Shown: positions 13,333-27,900 of the stretch, one piece after another
How the letters are laid out: each line of letters starts with the position of its first letter
How positions within the stretch are numbered: the first letter of the stretch is position 1
Source of the DNA: Larus michahellis
Taxonomy: Eukaryota > Chordata > Aves > Charadriiformes > Laridae
Length of the DNA: 64,000 bases
Direction of reading: 5' to 3'
Assembly: GCF_964199755.1 (NCBI RefSeq)
Contig: NC_133897.1
Span: forward strand, 112,663,579 to 112,727,578
Position numbers and translations under genes: made by a program
The notes under the pieces: generated by a model
What the model was told of the DNA's origin: nothing
What the model saw: the letters and a program-made list of their open reading frames with translations, nothing else
Databases searched by the model: none

Positions 13333-14111
13333 ATTTTGATGAATACATCAAAATCCATTCCAGAGACACCTTTTCAGTATAATCTTGAGAAAATGGTGAA
13401 AAGAGCATGATAAAAAAGAAAAATGAAGTAGAAAGAAGACTGAAAATTATGTTGGAGACTACAAGATTATAAAAAATCAACAAAAGTTCAGTTATAGGTG
13501 AGACGCACAGTTTCTATTTAAAGAAGCTATATAATAGCTTAAGATTGTCACTTTCCATTTTACCAGGTAGGCCTAGTAAAGAAAAGGATTCCTGTGGTTA
13601 AGGCCTGGATGACGTGCCCTCCCTCCCTTGTGTTAACAGCACAAATACATTTTAAGTAAGATAGACATATGGAAGTTTATATCGTAGTCACCTTGCTTTG
13701 CACTTTTAGAATATATCTATGCTTTATAATGATTAATGACATAAGCTTCAGAACATGCTGAAGAAGGAAATGAGGTGTTTATCTGTGCACTTGATTGAAA
13801 TATTCGTAGCAGATTGTTTTGATAAGTCAGTATTTTTCTACAGAAATGCACCCTTTTCAAAAAGATCACCAGGTAGGATTAGCATTGGGTGTTTCGGGGA
13901 TAGAGAGATGCCTTGCTCCAAAGACATTCTCCCCCTGGACTGGACAGCCACACCTTGGTCTGGGCACTGCCCTGCTTTTCTGATCTGAACCAGAGGCTTT
14001 GAACTCTCGTTTCACAGGACAATATGCTCACCACAAGGTTCTTAGGAGGCAAATGTCTCTCAGACCTTCCTTTTTGTTTGAGCTATTCCTATTCTTTGGA
14101 GCAGAGACTTG
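13333..14111. other. Spacer between two CR1 copies
   Basis: Unique-looking AT-rich DNA. I see nothing in it beyond an unsupported 77-codon ORF at 13755-13988. Confidence 0.7.
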
Positions 14112-15050
14112 ACAGAATCACAGAATGGCTGAGTTTGAGAGGCACCTCTGGAGCTCATCCGTATAAATCTCCTGGTTCAAAGGAGGGTCAGCTAGGACAG
14201 GTTAAACCAGTTGGGTTTTGAATATCTCCAAGGATGGATATTCCAAAACCTCCCTGACTAGAGAGGGGGGCATCCTGTTCCAGTGCTCAATCACCCTTAT
14301 GCTTAAGTGGAATGTCTTGTATTTTAATCTGTGCGCATTGGCTTTTTTTCTGTCACTGGACACCACTGAGAGGAGTCTGAATCCATCTTCTTTATTCCCT
14401 CCCATCAGGTATTTTGCACATTTGGAAGATCCCCCTCAGACTTTCCTTCTCCAAGCTGGAGAGTCCTAGCTCTGTCAGCATCTCCTCATATAACATGCTT
14501 CAAAACTTTAATTGTCTTTGTGGCCTTTTGCTAGACTTGTTCCCATATGTCCATGTACTGGGGAGTCCAAAACTAGACCCAGCACTCCAGGTGTGTCTCA
14601 CCAGAGCTGAGCAGAAGGGAAGGTTCACTTCACTCGACTTGCTGGCAATGCTTGTCTGTATGCAGCCTAGGAGGCTGTTGGCCTTCTCAGAAGCAAGGGC
14701 ACATAGCTGCATCATGGTCACCTTGCTGTTCACTGGGACTCCCAGGTCTTTTCTGCAAAGGTGCTTTCCAGCCAGTAATCCCCAGTCTATACTGGTGCAT
14801 GGGGTGATTACTCCCAGTGTGCAGGACTTCACATTTGCCTTTGCTGAACTTCATGAGGTGAACTCCTTGTTTGCCCATTTCTCCAGTTTGTCAAGGTCCC
14901 TCTCAGTGTCAGCACTAGAGCAGTGTATCAAACCAGCACTGGACTCCAGTGTATCAGCCACTTCTGCCAGCTTCTGTCTGTTGTGCCACACACCCTGTTC
15001 CCTGGCAGCAGGCAGCCAGGCTCTCTTCACCAAAGAGCTCCACCTAGAGA
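14112..15050 (-). mobile_element. CR1 LINE, inverted, frameshifted
   Basis: The + strand starts ACAGAATCACAGAATGGCTG (the complement of the 3' terminus) and ends near 15050 in the complement of the RT palm. On the minus strand recognisable CR1 protein is split among several frames. These are a block with DTERDLDKLEKWANKEF (14851-15033), one with CEVLHTGSN (14687-14878), one with VNSKVTMMQLCALASEKANSLLG (14500-14832) and one with HWNRMPPSLV (14202-14405). At least three frameshifts separate them, so the copy is an old, inactive, 5'-truncated insertion. Confidence 0.94.
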
Positions 15051-18000
15051 GGCTGTGAGGCTTGTCCTGGTGTGGGTAAGGTTCTAAGAAGTCCTGCAGT
15101 ACCTGTACAGAGGTGCTTGAGTACTGTGAAGGATGCTGTTGCTTTTCTTATTGAAATAACATTGTTTTGTGTCTGAAGGTGCAAGAAAATATGGTCATTC
15201 ATTTTCATTTTAAAGAATGGCAACAGGGAAAAAATTAAATAAAATGTTTGAAGGCTCTTTAAACTGGATGGTTTTAACTTAGACCAGATTGTTGGTTTTT
15301 GTTTTTTGTTTTTTTCTTTTTTTTTCAATAAATGCTTTATTTTCTATTCAACTTGCTAAAAAAGGTCTGGAGGTTTATTGCTATTTCCAGCACAAAGAGT
15401 ATGTCAATTAATCCAAACATCAAGAGCCCTAAATAGGTAGACAGAAAGCTTTTCCTAGCTGGAGAGGTAAATGAGGAAGCAAAGGAGTCATCATGATATA
15501 AGTCATAAAGCAGAAAGGTAATTTTGACAGCAGCATTTTGAATGGATTTGGAGAATACTGGGAAACAAGGATAACACCTGGAAGATAGAATGGTTGGGAT
15601 GTGAGATGAGTAGTGACTGGGTAAATTTCAACAGGGAGAACAGACTGTATTTGGAGATATTTCAAAGGAAAACTTGCAAGACTTGAAAACAGCCCAGATG
15701 TGAGAGACTTTGGAGAAAGTGAAGTCCAAAAATCATCTAGGAGAAACTCCAGGTGTTTTCCTATTTTTCTGCCTGCCCTCTATCAGCAAAAGGTTTTCAT
15801 TAATACTGTGAAAAAGGTGTTTTTAAGATTTTGCTTGGAATTGGCCTTATAACCTCAATATCAATAGTTAAGGGAAGGTTCTTAACGGTGGGGTTTTTTT
15901 TATTTTTTTTTTTTACTTTCAAGCTCTTATGGTAATATTTTACACTGAAGTTTTTGAAGTCAATTACGTTGGGTCATAACTTACATGAAATGACATGACT
16001 GTGGTTGCTACTTCCAAAGAATGACTAAGTCATAATATGGTTCAACCAGAAGTGCACAAGTGGAATGGATTTAAAAATCAAAATACACTGTTAAATGAAC
16101 AGCTCAGATCTTAACTACTCTAAATCATTGCCATTCCATGGCAGTCAGTGTATTTACATAGATTTATTCTTATGGAGGATGTGTCCTGTGTTTGAGTTGC
16201 TAAAATTTAATATAGGGCCATAATCTTCTTCTAGGCTCAGTGGGGCTTACAGACATCCATCCTCCTGTGTTGGTAGCTGTCCAGATGTGCCATGTTATGC
16301 CACAGCCCTGAGAGAACACCTCCTGGGACCTAGCTGGTATACAAAGACCCAGATCTGGTTGATGCCCTTTCACAGGCTGTAATTTATTAATCGGATGGCT
16401 GCTGTTTAGGTTTCCCTCTTCCCCCTCACACCATCTCTTGGGTGTACATCCCCCTAAGACCACAGTTCATGAGTGTTAAGAGGATGCTGTATAAAAAAGA
16501 CATGGATGTACCTCTGCATTTAGTTAGCAAGTAATGTTCTGGTAAATACCACACTAGGATACTTAGAATCATTTCTAAGTTTTGTAAAACAAATCATGCT
16601 GTACAAAAAAAGAATCTTTCAGTGTGCAGCTTTTTCCAAATTCACGGATTATTGTTCATAGCTTGCTCTGGCATCAGCTTTGCAAAAGGGAGCCATGAAG
16701 AAGGACAGAAGGGAATTTCTTATCCTTTCCTCTCTGTGTGATGACAAGAAAAATTTAACCTATAAGTTTCACAAAGTCCTCATTCATGTAAAATTTCTGT
16801 TGGATTTAATCTGCTGTCGCCATTGACTTTTATGAGAAAATTTCCATGAGCTAAGAACTTCTAGGTTTAGACACTAGAGAGATTTGGTTTTGTTTTTGAA
16901 GACAAGAGAGAATTTGTCAGGGTATGACTGACTCTCTAGATTTATATTACTAACAGATAATTTAGTTTCTAAAATATGTTTATGGAAGAACATCATTACT
17001 GATGCAATCCATTGTGAATTAGACTTTTCCAAATCACTGAGTAAGCGAATAAACACAGTGTAAGTGCAAAAAATCAGCTAATATATTTTGTGCATTGATT
17101 TTGACAATTACAGACCTGTTTTAATTATTTATGATCCTTCATGTATTAATAAATGACCTGTGGTGTATTTTATAAATAAAATGAAATCTCAGTATTATGT
17201 CAGCTCACCACAGACTCCTGTATTAAATCTTTGCTGAAAGGTGGGGAAAGACATTCAATGTTTATACAGATTATACAGTATAACCACTGTATTCCACGGT
17301 ATTAATTTGCCCACTTTCAGTCTGAATTGATTTTTTACACAGTCTGGAGTATCTGGAGGTGCCACAGCAGTTCTCTTGCCTGCATATTAAATGTGCAGCT
17401 TCATTTCCTCTTGAACTGGCAACACAAGTTTTTTTTTCCTTCTCTAGGGTTTGACCCTTCATAGACATATTTAATTTAAGAGAGCATATGGAGTAATTAC
17501 AATTGCCTGGGAGTGGTAAGACCAGGCTGTTCCACAAAGGAGGATAAGCTGGGAGCAAAGGGCAACCAAGATGCAGGGGATGTCACTGAGAAGGCGCAAT
17601 CCCACAGCATCAGAGCAAGGGCATGTTGGTGACAATGACAGGTCCTGTGGACAGTCAGCAACCATCAGAAAAGATGAGGTGATAAACTTGGGAGTTCATC
17701 CAGGGAGTGCAGTAAATAACAGCAGGAGACAGAGCTAGAGACAGGGCTTGAGACTGGCTGAGCTGAAATTGGGCTCCTGGACCAAGAGGCACCAGGTATG
17801 TGGGTAGGGGTCCCATGTTAGTCTGGTCTGGGCCATTAAGGCCCATTGGTGCATGCAAGGCCCTGACACAAATATTGGGACAGAGCTATTTTACAGAAAA
17901 GTGAGGAAAATTTGAACTATACGTGGTGGTTTTTTAGCCTATTTTTAAATAGTTGTATGAATGCTCCCAATGAGTATATTTTCAATACATATGTACGCAC

Positions 18001-21000
18001 ACCCGTATGATAAACTGCGTTTGCTGGGTCTAATCCAAGACCCATGGAACAGCAACAGAAAGCCCTCTATTTGTTTCTATGATCTTTTGATAAGACCATA
18101 TGAGTTATTTCAGCACTAAGGGACTGGTGCCACAGGATGTCCATTGGATGTCTGTCCTGTAGATTCAAGGAGTTTGGTAGTGCTGTGTGAGTCTTGTTTT
18201 TATACATACTTTCTCAGTACCAGACTGTGTCTCCATCACTTTATCTGAAGATAACAGAATCCTACATTGCTCTTTCCTTCTGGCACTGCCTTGCTGGCTT
18301 GTGTGCAGCATCTTCATCCTCCTCCTGTGCCATTCTGTTGTGCTATCCAGCCTCTTCCTGTGCAGTTTTCCCTCTAGCCTGCTGCCAGGCTGCTGCCAGG
18401 CTTCTGGATGAAGCTTTGGGCAGGAGAAATGTCAAAATTTTGCTTCCTCCTCCTGGCTGTGTCAAAAACTTGTTTTCATACCAATAATTGTTGTCAGTTC
18501 TTTCCCATCTGACATGGTCAGAAGTGTGTCAGCTGAGAAGAGGTAGCTCTTTGTAATGTCTCCCTATAAAGGTCTTCACATTTCAGGTTTTCCAAATTTG
18601 TGTCATTACCACTTAAAAGCAGGACTGTGAGTATACACATTTTGAGCAGGACCTTTGTGTCCAGAGAACAAAAATTAAGTTGTTGATGGATGTCTCTTCA
18701 TCTTGAAAGCTTTGGCACTCAGGTAATGTCTCCCTATTCTACTCCATTAAAACAGAAAAATGCTGGGAGGTAGATGTTTGCCATTTGCGCTGCTGAAACT
18801 GGATAGCAAAGGTTGCCTATGATCAGTGCTGAAGATTTTACCTCTTCATCAGTGTTTTTTTAGCAGTGCTGGCAACCAAGTAAATCTTTCCCGTAACAGT
18901 CCATAGCCATGTACACCAAGTGCTTTTTGGAAGTCATTGCAATAGGTGCATTTGTCCCGCTATATTTGTGTGCAGGCGGTGCCAGGCCCAAGCTTTGTTA
19001 TTCTGCTCCCCTTGTATTTGCTGTTTGAATGCTGCAATTCACACTGTTGCATCCCTCAAGCATTATCCCCAGCCTTCCCTCCAAGCAGGCAAATGTCCAA
19101 TTAGTCTAACAGCCACTGGTAGAACTTTTTTTTATTAGCTTCCCTACCTGTGATGAATATAAGTCCAAATTCTCCAGTCTTTCAACAGAATCCTTTCTTC
19201 CTTTTTCCTCCTTAAGTACATTTTGTTCAGTTTTGGGTCAACATTGTCTCTGTTATTATAAGATGACAATTCTTAGAAATATATTTCACACTCTTCATTG
19301 ATTACTGAGTAGCGGATGTTAATTTTAGAAACATTATGTACCCTCAAAGTTAATGGAGCATCAAAATATTGTACACTTAGTGCTAGATTTGCCCTTCAGA
19401 AGAGTGACTTTGATATCTTAATAGTGCACAGAGATTGATTTTGCAGGTTGCTTGTCTAGGTATGCAGTATCCATTGATGGCTAATGTAAGAAATCAATTT
19501 TATACTGCACCACCTGCCCAGAAATTCTGATATAAATGAATGGCTGAGGGATCTTGGGCAGCTCTGTACATTTTGTGATCTTATTTATCAGGGCAATGTT
19601 GTTTTCTTATTTTTTAGTTACTATGATCCGTTTCTGCCGCCCTCTATGAACTCTGAGTGCTTCTCTATTTTGAAATTTTTTGTTGGAAAATTTTTTTCCA
19701 ATGGTTTAGATAACTGACGTTTACCTAACATGATATGGACTTTTAGTCTCCTTTATGGTCAAACTCTAAAAGCACTCAGTGCTTTTAGATAGTTCACTTA
19801 TCTAGAAGTGTTTTAAGTTACGAGATATTGTCTTCTCTCTTTTATATCACAAGGGACAGAGGATGCTTGTCCTCTGGTCACTTGAACCTGTGTACGCTGA
19901 ACATGGTGCAAGATCTCAAGGTCTTGATCGGGCATCTCTTCTTTGTATGTTATGTCTCCTGTGCTAACAAATGTCTAAAGGCTGAGCTCAGTAAGCTTGC
20001 CTTAATTAAAATGGGTTTAGGATCTTATTAAACTACCTAACTTTGTCACTGTGTTTCCATTCTTGTGGTCATTGGAACACGACAGAGGAAAACCTATGCT
20101 TTCCAGATGGATAAAACTAACAATGCTGCAATAAGAACACGTTTTCTTTTCTTTTCCTGTATTACAGAACACTAGTGAGACTTAAAAGTGAAGTCAATCA
20201 ATCTATTTTAGAGACAAAAATTCACGTTTCCGGGGAAGACTACATGAAAGTAGCATACGGAGAAAAAGAGCTTTAAGAAGTATAACATTCTCTTTCTCCT
20301 TTGTGGCAATATATTGCCCTTTTTTCTTTGGTGTCCAGAGATGTAGTAGGAGAGGCAGTTTGTTATATCTTTTGCGACAATATCTTCAGTACAGTGTAGA
20401 GGAGGATGAAATATTTGCACTTATCTATTTTTGATATGTAATTGATATGAATGTCTGTAAGAGCATTGCCTTAAGTCTTTCTAGGCAGGGAGCTCTTGAA
20501 TTCATCCCTCTCCCCTCCTTCTTTCCTCCTGATTGCTTTTCCCATCCCTAGAAAAAAAAACCAAGTTTGTAGGGATCCCACGCATAGCAGGTCAGTCTTG
20601 TGCAAGACACCTCCCATAAGCTACCACCTGTCTTAGTGCTAGATGACACAAAAACTGATGAGAACAAGTTGATAGAAAGACTATTTTGTTATGATTGCAA
20701 AGAATTGTTATTCTAATCATATCTATACTTGATCCTTTCCCAGTACACAGAAGTAGACAAGATGATTTCTTGAGGATTTTTTCTAGACCGACTCTCCTAA
20801 GATCCTATACGTTTGCAATAGGTCTTGCTGGAAACATTCAGATGAAAAACATGACCAACAAAGATTTCACTGAAAAATGCATTTTTCACAAGTTATGAAT
20901 GTTTTGTGTATTTTGGATATTTCCTCTCTTCAGTGTCATTTCAAATGGAATTGAGCTAGAGCTGAAACAATTTCTTTCCTTTATGACTTAAAATTTTTTT

Positions 21001-21360
21001 GTTTTGAGTTATTTCAACATCATTTATCCAGACACAAAACAAAATAAGAATCTCTTTGTTGGAAAAATTGCCTGTAATCTTGGTACTGACGCAGAGGGGA
21101 TTTTCCCTTTCTTTCATCATCTTCCAAACTGAATTCCAGGCAAACTCCTGCAGCATCATTTTCTCTGTGATAATCTCATAGCAATTAATGTGTAGCACAC
21201 AGTAAGAAAATGCCACATACATACATAGATTCTTTGAGGGTGGAAATAGACAACATGAAGCAAATGTGACTCTCGCTCAGTAGGATTCAGACTAGCTATG
21301 GATGAGTATCTAGCTCACACAAGGTAACTCAGGCTGATCAAGGTAGGCAGGGAAACAGTT
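15051..21360. other. Intergenic DNA with no supported gene
   Basis: Six kilobases with T-rich runs at about 15297-15326 and 15893-15915 and a somewhat GC-richer, purine-rich stretch at 17500-17870. ORFs reach at most 97 codons and resemble no family I know. No CR1 is seen. Confidence 0.65.
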
Positions 21361-21902
21361 ATAGAATCATAGAATGGTTTGGGTTGAAAGGGACCTTTAA
21401 AGGTCATCTAGTCCAACTCCCCTGCAATAAGCAGGGACATCTTCAACTAGATCAGGTTGCTCATCCAACCTGACCTTGAATGTTTGTAGGGATGGGGCAT
21501 TTATCACCTCTCTGGACCACCTGTTCCAGTGTTTCACCACCCCCATTGTAAAAAATTCCTTATATTTAGTTTAAAAACATTACCCCTTGTCCTATTGCTG
21601 CAGGCCCTTTTAAAAAATCTGTCCCCATCTTTCTTATAAGCCCCCTTTAAGTACTGAAAGACTGCAATAAGGTCTTCCTGGAGCTTTCTCTTCTCTAGGC
21701 TAAACAACCCAAACTCTCACAGCCTGTCTTCACAGGAGAGTTGTTTGATCCCTCTGATCCTCTTTGTGGCACTCTTCTGGACTTGCTCCAACAGGTCTAT
21801 GTCTTTCCTGTGCTGAGAACTCCAGAGCTGGACATGGTACTCCAGGTGGGGTCTCACCAGAGTGGAGTCGAGGGGAACAATCACCTCCCTTGACCTTCTG
21901 GT
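21361..21902 (-). mobile_element. CR1 LINE 3' end, inverted
   Basis: The + strand begins ATAGAATCATAGAATGGTTT, the reverse complement of a CR1 terminus. It then has the complement of the 3' UTR (AGGTCATCTAGTCCAACTCC) and decayed coding complement up to the region TGGGGTCTCACCAG, which corresponds to LVRPHLEY. It is 5'-truncated and stop-ridden. It reads leftward, away from PIEZO2. Confidence 0.95.
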
Positions 21903-24900
21903 GTAAGAAGAGAGAGTTTTATGTGCCTCTTAAAGATGATACAGAGCAGCCTTGTGATGAGCATTAGGGATGCTAGTCAGTTAAGTGTGTGTCTGGAGGT
22001 CAGACACCAGATACAGTGCTGCTCATTAGCTACTGCCACTTCCTTGGGATGCTAAACCCTGAAGAGCTGTGTCAACTCCTTGCAAAGGGGCCTCTTGACT
22101 GAGGAATTCAGCTGCACTCTTCAGACAGATGGCATTCAAAGCCACAGCTAAAAATTGCCTTCCTGAGGTCTGATTAAACTCCTGAGATAAATCTATCACC
22201 ACTGTTATGAACTCAACAGTGTTTTTTTATTTATTTATTGACTTTAATAAGTCTAGCTGGTGTCCGCAATTGTCTCTTTACAAAATCAGAGGCCACAATA
22301 AACTGTGCTGGGTAGGATTTGGTTTGGGATTAAGGCCTTCAAATTGAAATGCCTGTCTGGACGTACCCATGTGTGTGCCATGGTGTCTAGGGTGCCCTAA
22401 CTAAAGGAAGGACTAGTGGTACAGTGGGGAAGCCTGGAAACAGAGATTTTGGATGTCCTATGCTTGTGGCTGGCCAGCTCAGCCACCCTTAGCCTCAGGG
22501 GAAATTTAAATTTCAAACTTACTTCTCAGGTTAACAGTTTCTAACTTAGAAAAAATAGAAAAAAAATCACTGTAGCCTTTTGCTATTAAACTCCTCAGAT
22601 ATTAACAGCATCAGTAATCCCTACCTATGCAAAAGATCAGTATAACATGCAATTAACAATACTGTTAATGAGTGTTTGAATTTTGAATGATTGTTCTGAA
22701 AGTGAAAGAACACCAGATGTGTCATTGCTCCACTAAAAGAGAATTATATGTTAAATTAGAAATTACTGTACAGTTTGATGCAGAAAATGCCATTCCCTAA
22801 GAATGATATTGTACTGACAGAAAGTGGCATGAAATCATCGTCTTTCTCTTGGAGAATTGGTCCTTTGGGCCTACTAGACAATACCCTTGAATTGAATATT
22901 CTGGATTTTAATCCACATATGTGAAATTGATTAAAAATATAAATAAATAAACCACATTATTTGAAAATTAAATAATGCTACCACAGATCTGCTCATTTTG
23001 GAGTGCTGGTCAACTTTTTTTTTTTCTCACTGTTCTATGCAAAAAGCTTAAATATCTTTAGGATAGAATACTCAGTGTTATAAAATTATGAATAATGTGT
23101 TCATCCTTTCTTTCAATCATCCATTGAAACATTTTGTTACTAAGATGGGTTGATATTAATAAAGTACAGCACTCACAACTAAGTGAGGTACATAGAGTTC
23201 TGTGCATCTGTGCTTATATAGTTTAAGTGATAAAAAATTGTCACCTTCATTGGATCACCTGAATGTAATTGTATGAGATTATGAGACATGACATCAACTG
23301 CAAGGAAGATGAAAACATTTTCTGCAAAAAACTTCACCTAGTTAAAATGATTTGCATACTTTTAAAATGCGCAGCTGCTGTGGTGTGTTAGTCGGCTGTC
23401 ACAACAGAGCTTTATTTCCTAGCTATTAGGGAGAACCAACGCTCTCTTACATGATTTAAAGTAGTTACTCAGAGAAAGAATGACTTGCGTTTCCCCTTCA
23501 TTCATTTTCACTCTAGGCCGTGCATTTACATTGACATGGCCTTTGAGATGGTAAAATGAAACTGAGTATTTTTTTCCTTAGTGGAAAAAAACCTGGAAAA
23601 ATGTTTTTGTTGTTTCTGCTAAAATTGCTCCAAGGTAAATAATGCTAGGTTTTGATCATTGTAAATAAAGCCATATTTTTTTCATTGATACTTGGAAGTT
23701 TTCCTCATGAAGATTAGTTTTTGAAGAAAGAATAAGCTTTCTGGAAAAATATAATTTTTAAATTAGTGTTAGCCTAGGGTAAAGTTTAAAGAAATTAGCA
23801 GGACTCCTAAAACTCCATCACTCGTTTTAAGACAAATTAGAGATTTTTTTTTTTTTATTCTCAGCTAGTGATGGTCATGGAGAACAGAAATTGCTTTCCA
23901 TGTGAATTATGCAGTGGTACTTTCATCTGCAAAACATTCCAAGATCTTGCAATACACTTCAAACAACATTCTGGGGTGATTTGAGAAAGTCAGAAGACAT
24001 CACGATGACATCACTTCACTGAACATAGAGAATTTTGTTATGTGTTTAGAATCAAACTTGAAAAGAAGTCTTAGTAATAAAAGTGTGTCTGGGTTCCTTT
24101 TATTTTCTTCTTATTCCTGCAGAGACAAGTAGATATGAAGGAGAGACTTGTCATAGAAAAGTTTTCTGTTGTGGTTGTTTAACATGGTCTGTAATTGCTG
24201 AGCTGATCTGTTACACTTACATGCACCCATTGGAATGGATCTTTATTTCTCATAAAAAATACACATGCATACCTGTGAGACGCACGGGGTTTTTGTTCCT
24301 TTGACAGGTCTGGAATCTGTGACTTTAGCTATAACGTGGTGCGTTTGCGAGCAGTCAGTGAGGTACCATAACTCAATTTCATTTTTAGTCACTTTTTGGA
24401 GCTGACCTGTACTTTTCAGTTAAGAGCTAATTTTAATCAAATTCATTTTTCACTTTGCAGAAACATGTCCAATATTATCTAGCTTGACTGCACTTTAATT
24501 CCATTATGTCACATTTCCAATTTTTATATTAGCTCCTCTGTATGGATGTAGACAATAAAGTACCAAAAGAACTATACTCCAGAGTGCAGTTTCATTTAAT
24601 AACTTTTTATCTACAGTGAAATATGTAATATTTAAGAAATTCAAATCATTGGTTAAACTGTGCTGAGTTTTCACCATTTCAAAGACCGTCTGGGAGATAA
24701 CTGTATTTTCCTTGGAATAAGATGTTGAGCAGGAAGACTTCATATTTTTGTATGGGTGCACAAAAGCATAAGGAGGTTATTTGGAAAAGAATCATAAGTA
24801 GGTAACATGTTCTTCTGAAAAGCCTGCATGCATACTTCAGAAGTTGGAAAATAATAGAATATTCAGCAAAGAATGTTCATCATCTAGTGTTTCTCAATAT

Positions 24901-27900
24901 ATTAGATGTGAGGAGGTGCCATACAGATAATTAAATGCCATTTCAGTTCTTGAAGCCAGGACAACCACTTTGCTTAGGTCCAAAGACAACTCTTCCTTAC
25001 ACCTTTGATCATGGCTTCACAGTCACACCAGCAGGCCATTCACATGTGACAGTGAGAAACAGAAGATTTGGCACGTAGAATGTCAGTAGCTAAGTGAAGC
25101 ATCATGTGTAAATCAAACACTAATGAAAACTGCTTAAAGTTAATTGACTTTTAAAACACTGACTGACCTGTAGTGTCTCTGGGGCTTTTTTAATGTCATA
25201 GTGAAGGTCTTCGTAAGACTTTCACTGGAGCTGCTCTGCCATCACAATTGCATCATCGTACAGGCTAGGCTTGGACTGAATCACGGTGCTACAGTGATTT
25301 CATATTGCAATGGTATATTCTCATGTTCACTGTAGTCTAGCATGAGATCATTCCTCTAGCATAAAAATGAGTTTAAAGTAAATAAAATATCCCATTAGTA
25401 TGTACCAGTAGGGAAGTTGTTTGTTATAAATCCTAAGTAAATACATTTTAAACACTTTATCAACTTGTCTATCTTAAAAGTTCGTCAGAAGCACTTAATG
25501 AAATATGATCTGTTAGCAGAAACACTGTAATTTAAAAAAATTATATGCATTCTTGTGAATTTTGCCAAAACATTATTTTTGTGCTAGATGAGGTATTAGA
25601 AACAGGTTATAAATAAAGCATTTGCGCAGCATTGCCGCCACAGAGAACAGAATCACCAAAATGCCCACAGGTACTCCCGTAGCCTGGTCCCCTTTTAAAA
25701 TGTTTTGATCAGGAAGTGGGTCATGCCTGGGGCAAATACTGAAATAATGTGTATAATGCAGAGGGGATAATTCAAAATGTTTCCAAGCATGTTTTAAAAT
25801 GCCTTTTTTTTTTTTTTTTTAATTCTCAGAATCCACTTTTACTCAATATCTCGTGGCTTTGCTCTGACACGTTGTAAAAGTGGGCCAGGACCCAAATGTT
25901 GGATCCAAACATGTGGAAATTTTGGATCCAGAACTACTGCATAGTTAGGAATAGACCCTTCTCTCCTTCGTACACTGAAATGAAGCAGCTGTGAAGAAAC
26001 CCTGAGCTTTAATGGATAAGATAGAGATGTTTGTGATTTAATTGAATTGGAATCTGTATCTAGTCTGTTTTTAAATTCTAATAGCGATCTAATGTTAATA
26101 CACATCCACATATAACCATTTTTTTTTAACTCTTATCTTGGGTTAATGCCACTGTAATATATATGGCACATTTTCAATTTCCCATTTGAAACTTATTATC
26201 TTCGTATGCAATGATACTTAGCAGTATCATAGATAGCAATTTCTAATTAAAGCTGTAAAACAAAAGCAGCACTGAATTTTCATTTTGAAAATTGAGATCT
26301 TTCGAGTCCTTTCTGTGTTGATGTTATTTTGACATTATCGTAAGAATTTATGATTGTTATCATATAGAAGCAGTTAGTCAAACTCCTAGTACTTCACATA
26401 GTTTCTGAATATTTGCTTGGCATAGGACTAACTGTTCAGTGTATAAATTTTCATCTTATATGGAGGATTTGTGATTGCAAACAATTCTGCTCATTTTAGT
26501 AAGAATTTTCTGCACTGTATACATAGCATAAAGCTCTCTTGCCCTAGTAATTAAAGCTTATTTAGCCGTCTAGTTTTATTATTTGAAGTTTTGACATTCT
26601 GGACTTTTATCACATTACTTCAGATTTTGTAATTTTTTTTAAAGGTTTTAGGTTGGCAGATACCGTATTTCCAAAATAATTCTCAGTGTAAAATTGAGCA
26701 AATAATAAACTGTAAACAATACATTGGCGCTAGACCAGAGATTGGCTAAGGAAGCTTGAGTTTGTGCTGGAGATGTCTTTTAAGGTTTAAATTTGAACCA
26801 GGGATAGATATGGATTCTCATGAAATGTGACAAACATATAATTGGTTATGAGCATAGCATTTTTTTTGTTTCTTAGATTATGATAGCAAAAATAACATTA
26901 CCTTTTTCTATAATGCAAAGAATCCATTCTCAGAAGTCTAGAGGTGTAAATATTTGTTCTTTTGGGGAAAAATGTAAAAAAATGTAAAAAAATTTGCAGA
27001 AAGTAAGAAAGTTGTCTGTAAATTTCCTATTTTGTTTTTATATATTTTTTTCTCATATAAGTGGCAGCTTCAAATCAGAGAAGCTTACCTTTGTGCTTTG
27101 CTGCTCTGTTTCAGACGCTGACATGCAATTAAGACATGAAATTTATTTCCTTGCTGAGTCAGAGATCTGTGAAACTTGAATCAAATTCTTCAAAAGTGTC
27201 ATCCTGAGTAAATATTCACAAAATATTCTTGAAGAAACTATAGTCTCTCCTTCAGGAGCTTCATGGCTAAGAGAAGGTAAATATTTGAAAAGTGTGCTCA
27301 TGGTCATACCATCTCTTCATATTCCTTGGAATTAAATTCTGTGCTTCTCATATTTTAACGTATTTTTTCAAAGTCACGCTAATCAATGAGAAAGGGAGTT
27401 CTCTTTTTGCAGGAGATAGTTCTGTTTGTCAGAGTACCCATCCATGAATGAAAAGAAAGAAAAATGTGAGATAATGTTTTTTTATGAAGTATCAGGAGCA
27501 TATACATTGTGTTTGGCTGTTTCTTAATGAATACTGATGAAAATGTAATTTAAATGGTACTCTAATTTTTGCTCTCCTAAGCAATTTAAAATGAAATATG
27601 TTTACAATTTATGAAGTGAATACATTCTCTAAAAGTAATTTCCAGTCTGACATTGACTAAAAGCTTGAAGGAGTTGGGTTGGGGTTTTTTTCTCCCCTTT
27701 TTTACTTGATTAAATTATAGAAGAAACGGAGCGATGTCAGGTCAGAGATGTAAGAAAAGATCTGTTTTCGTTGCATCCATTAAAATAATAAATGCACAGA
27801 AATGGTGGCTGACGTTCTAACCACAAGCTCACCTCTTATACAGAAGCAGTAGTAAAAAGACTAAGTCTGTGTAGACTGTATCAGGTAACAGCACATCTGA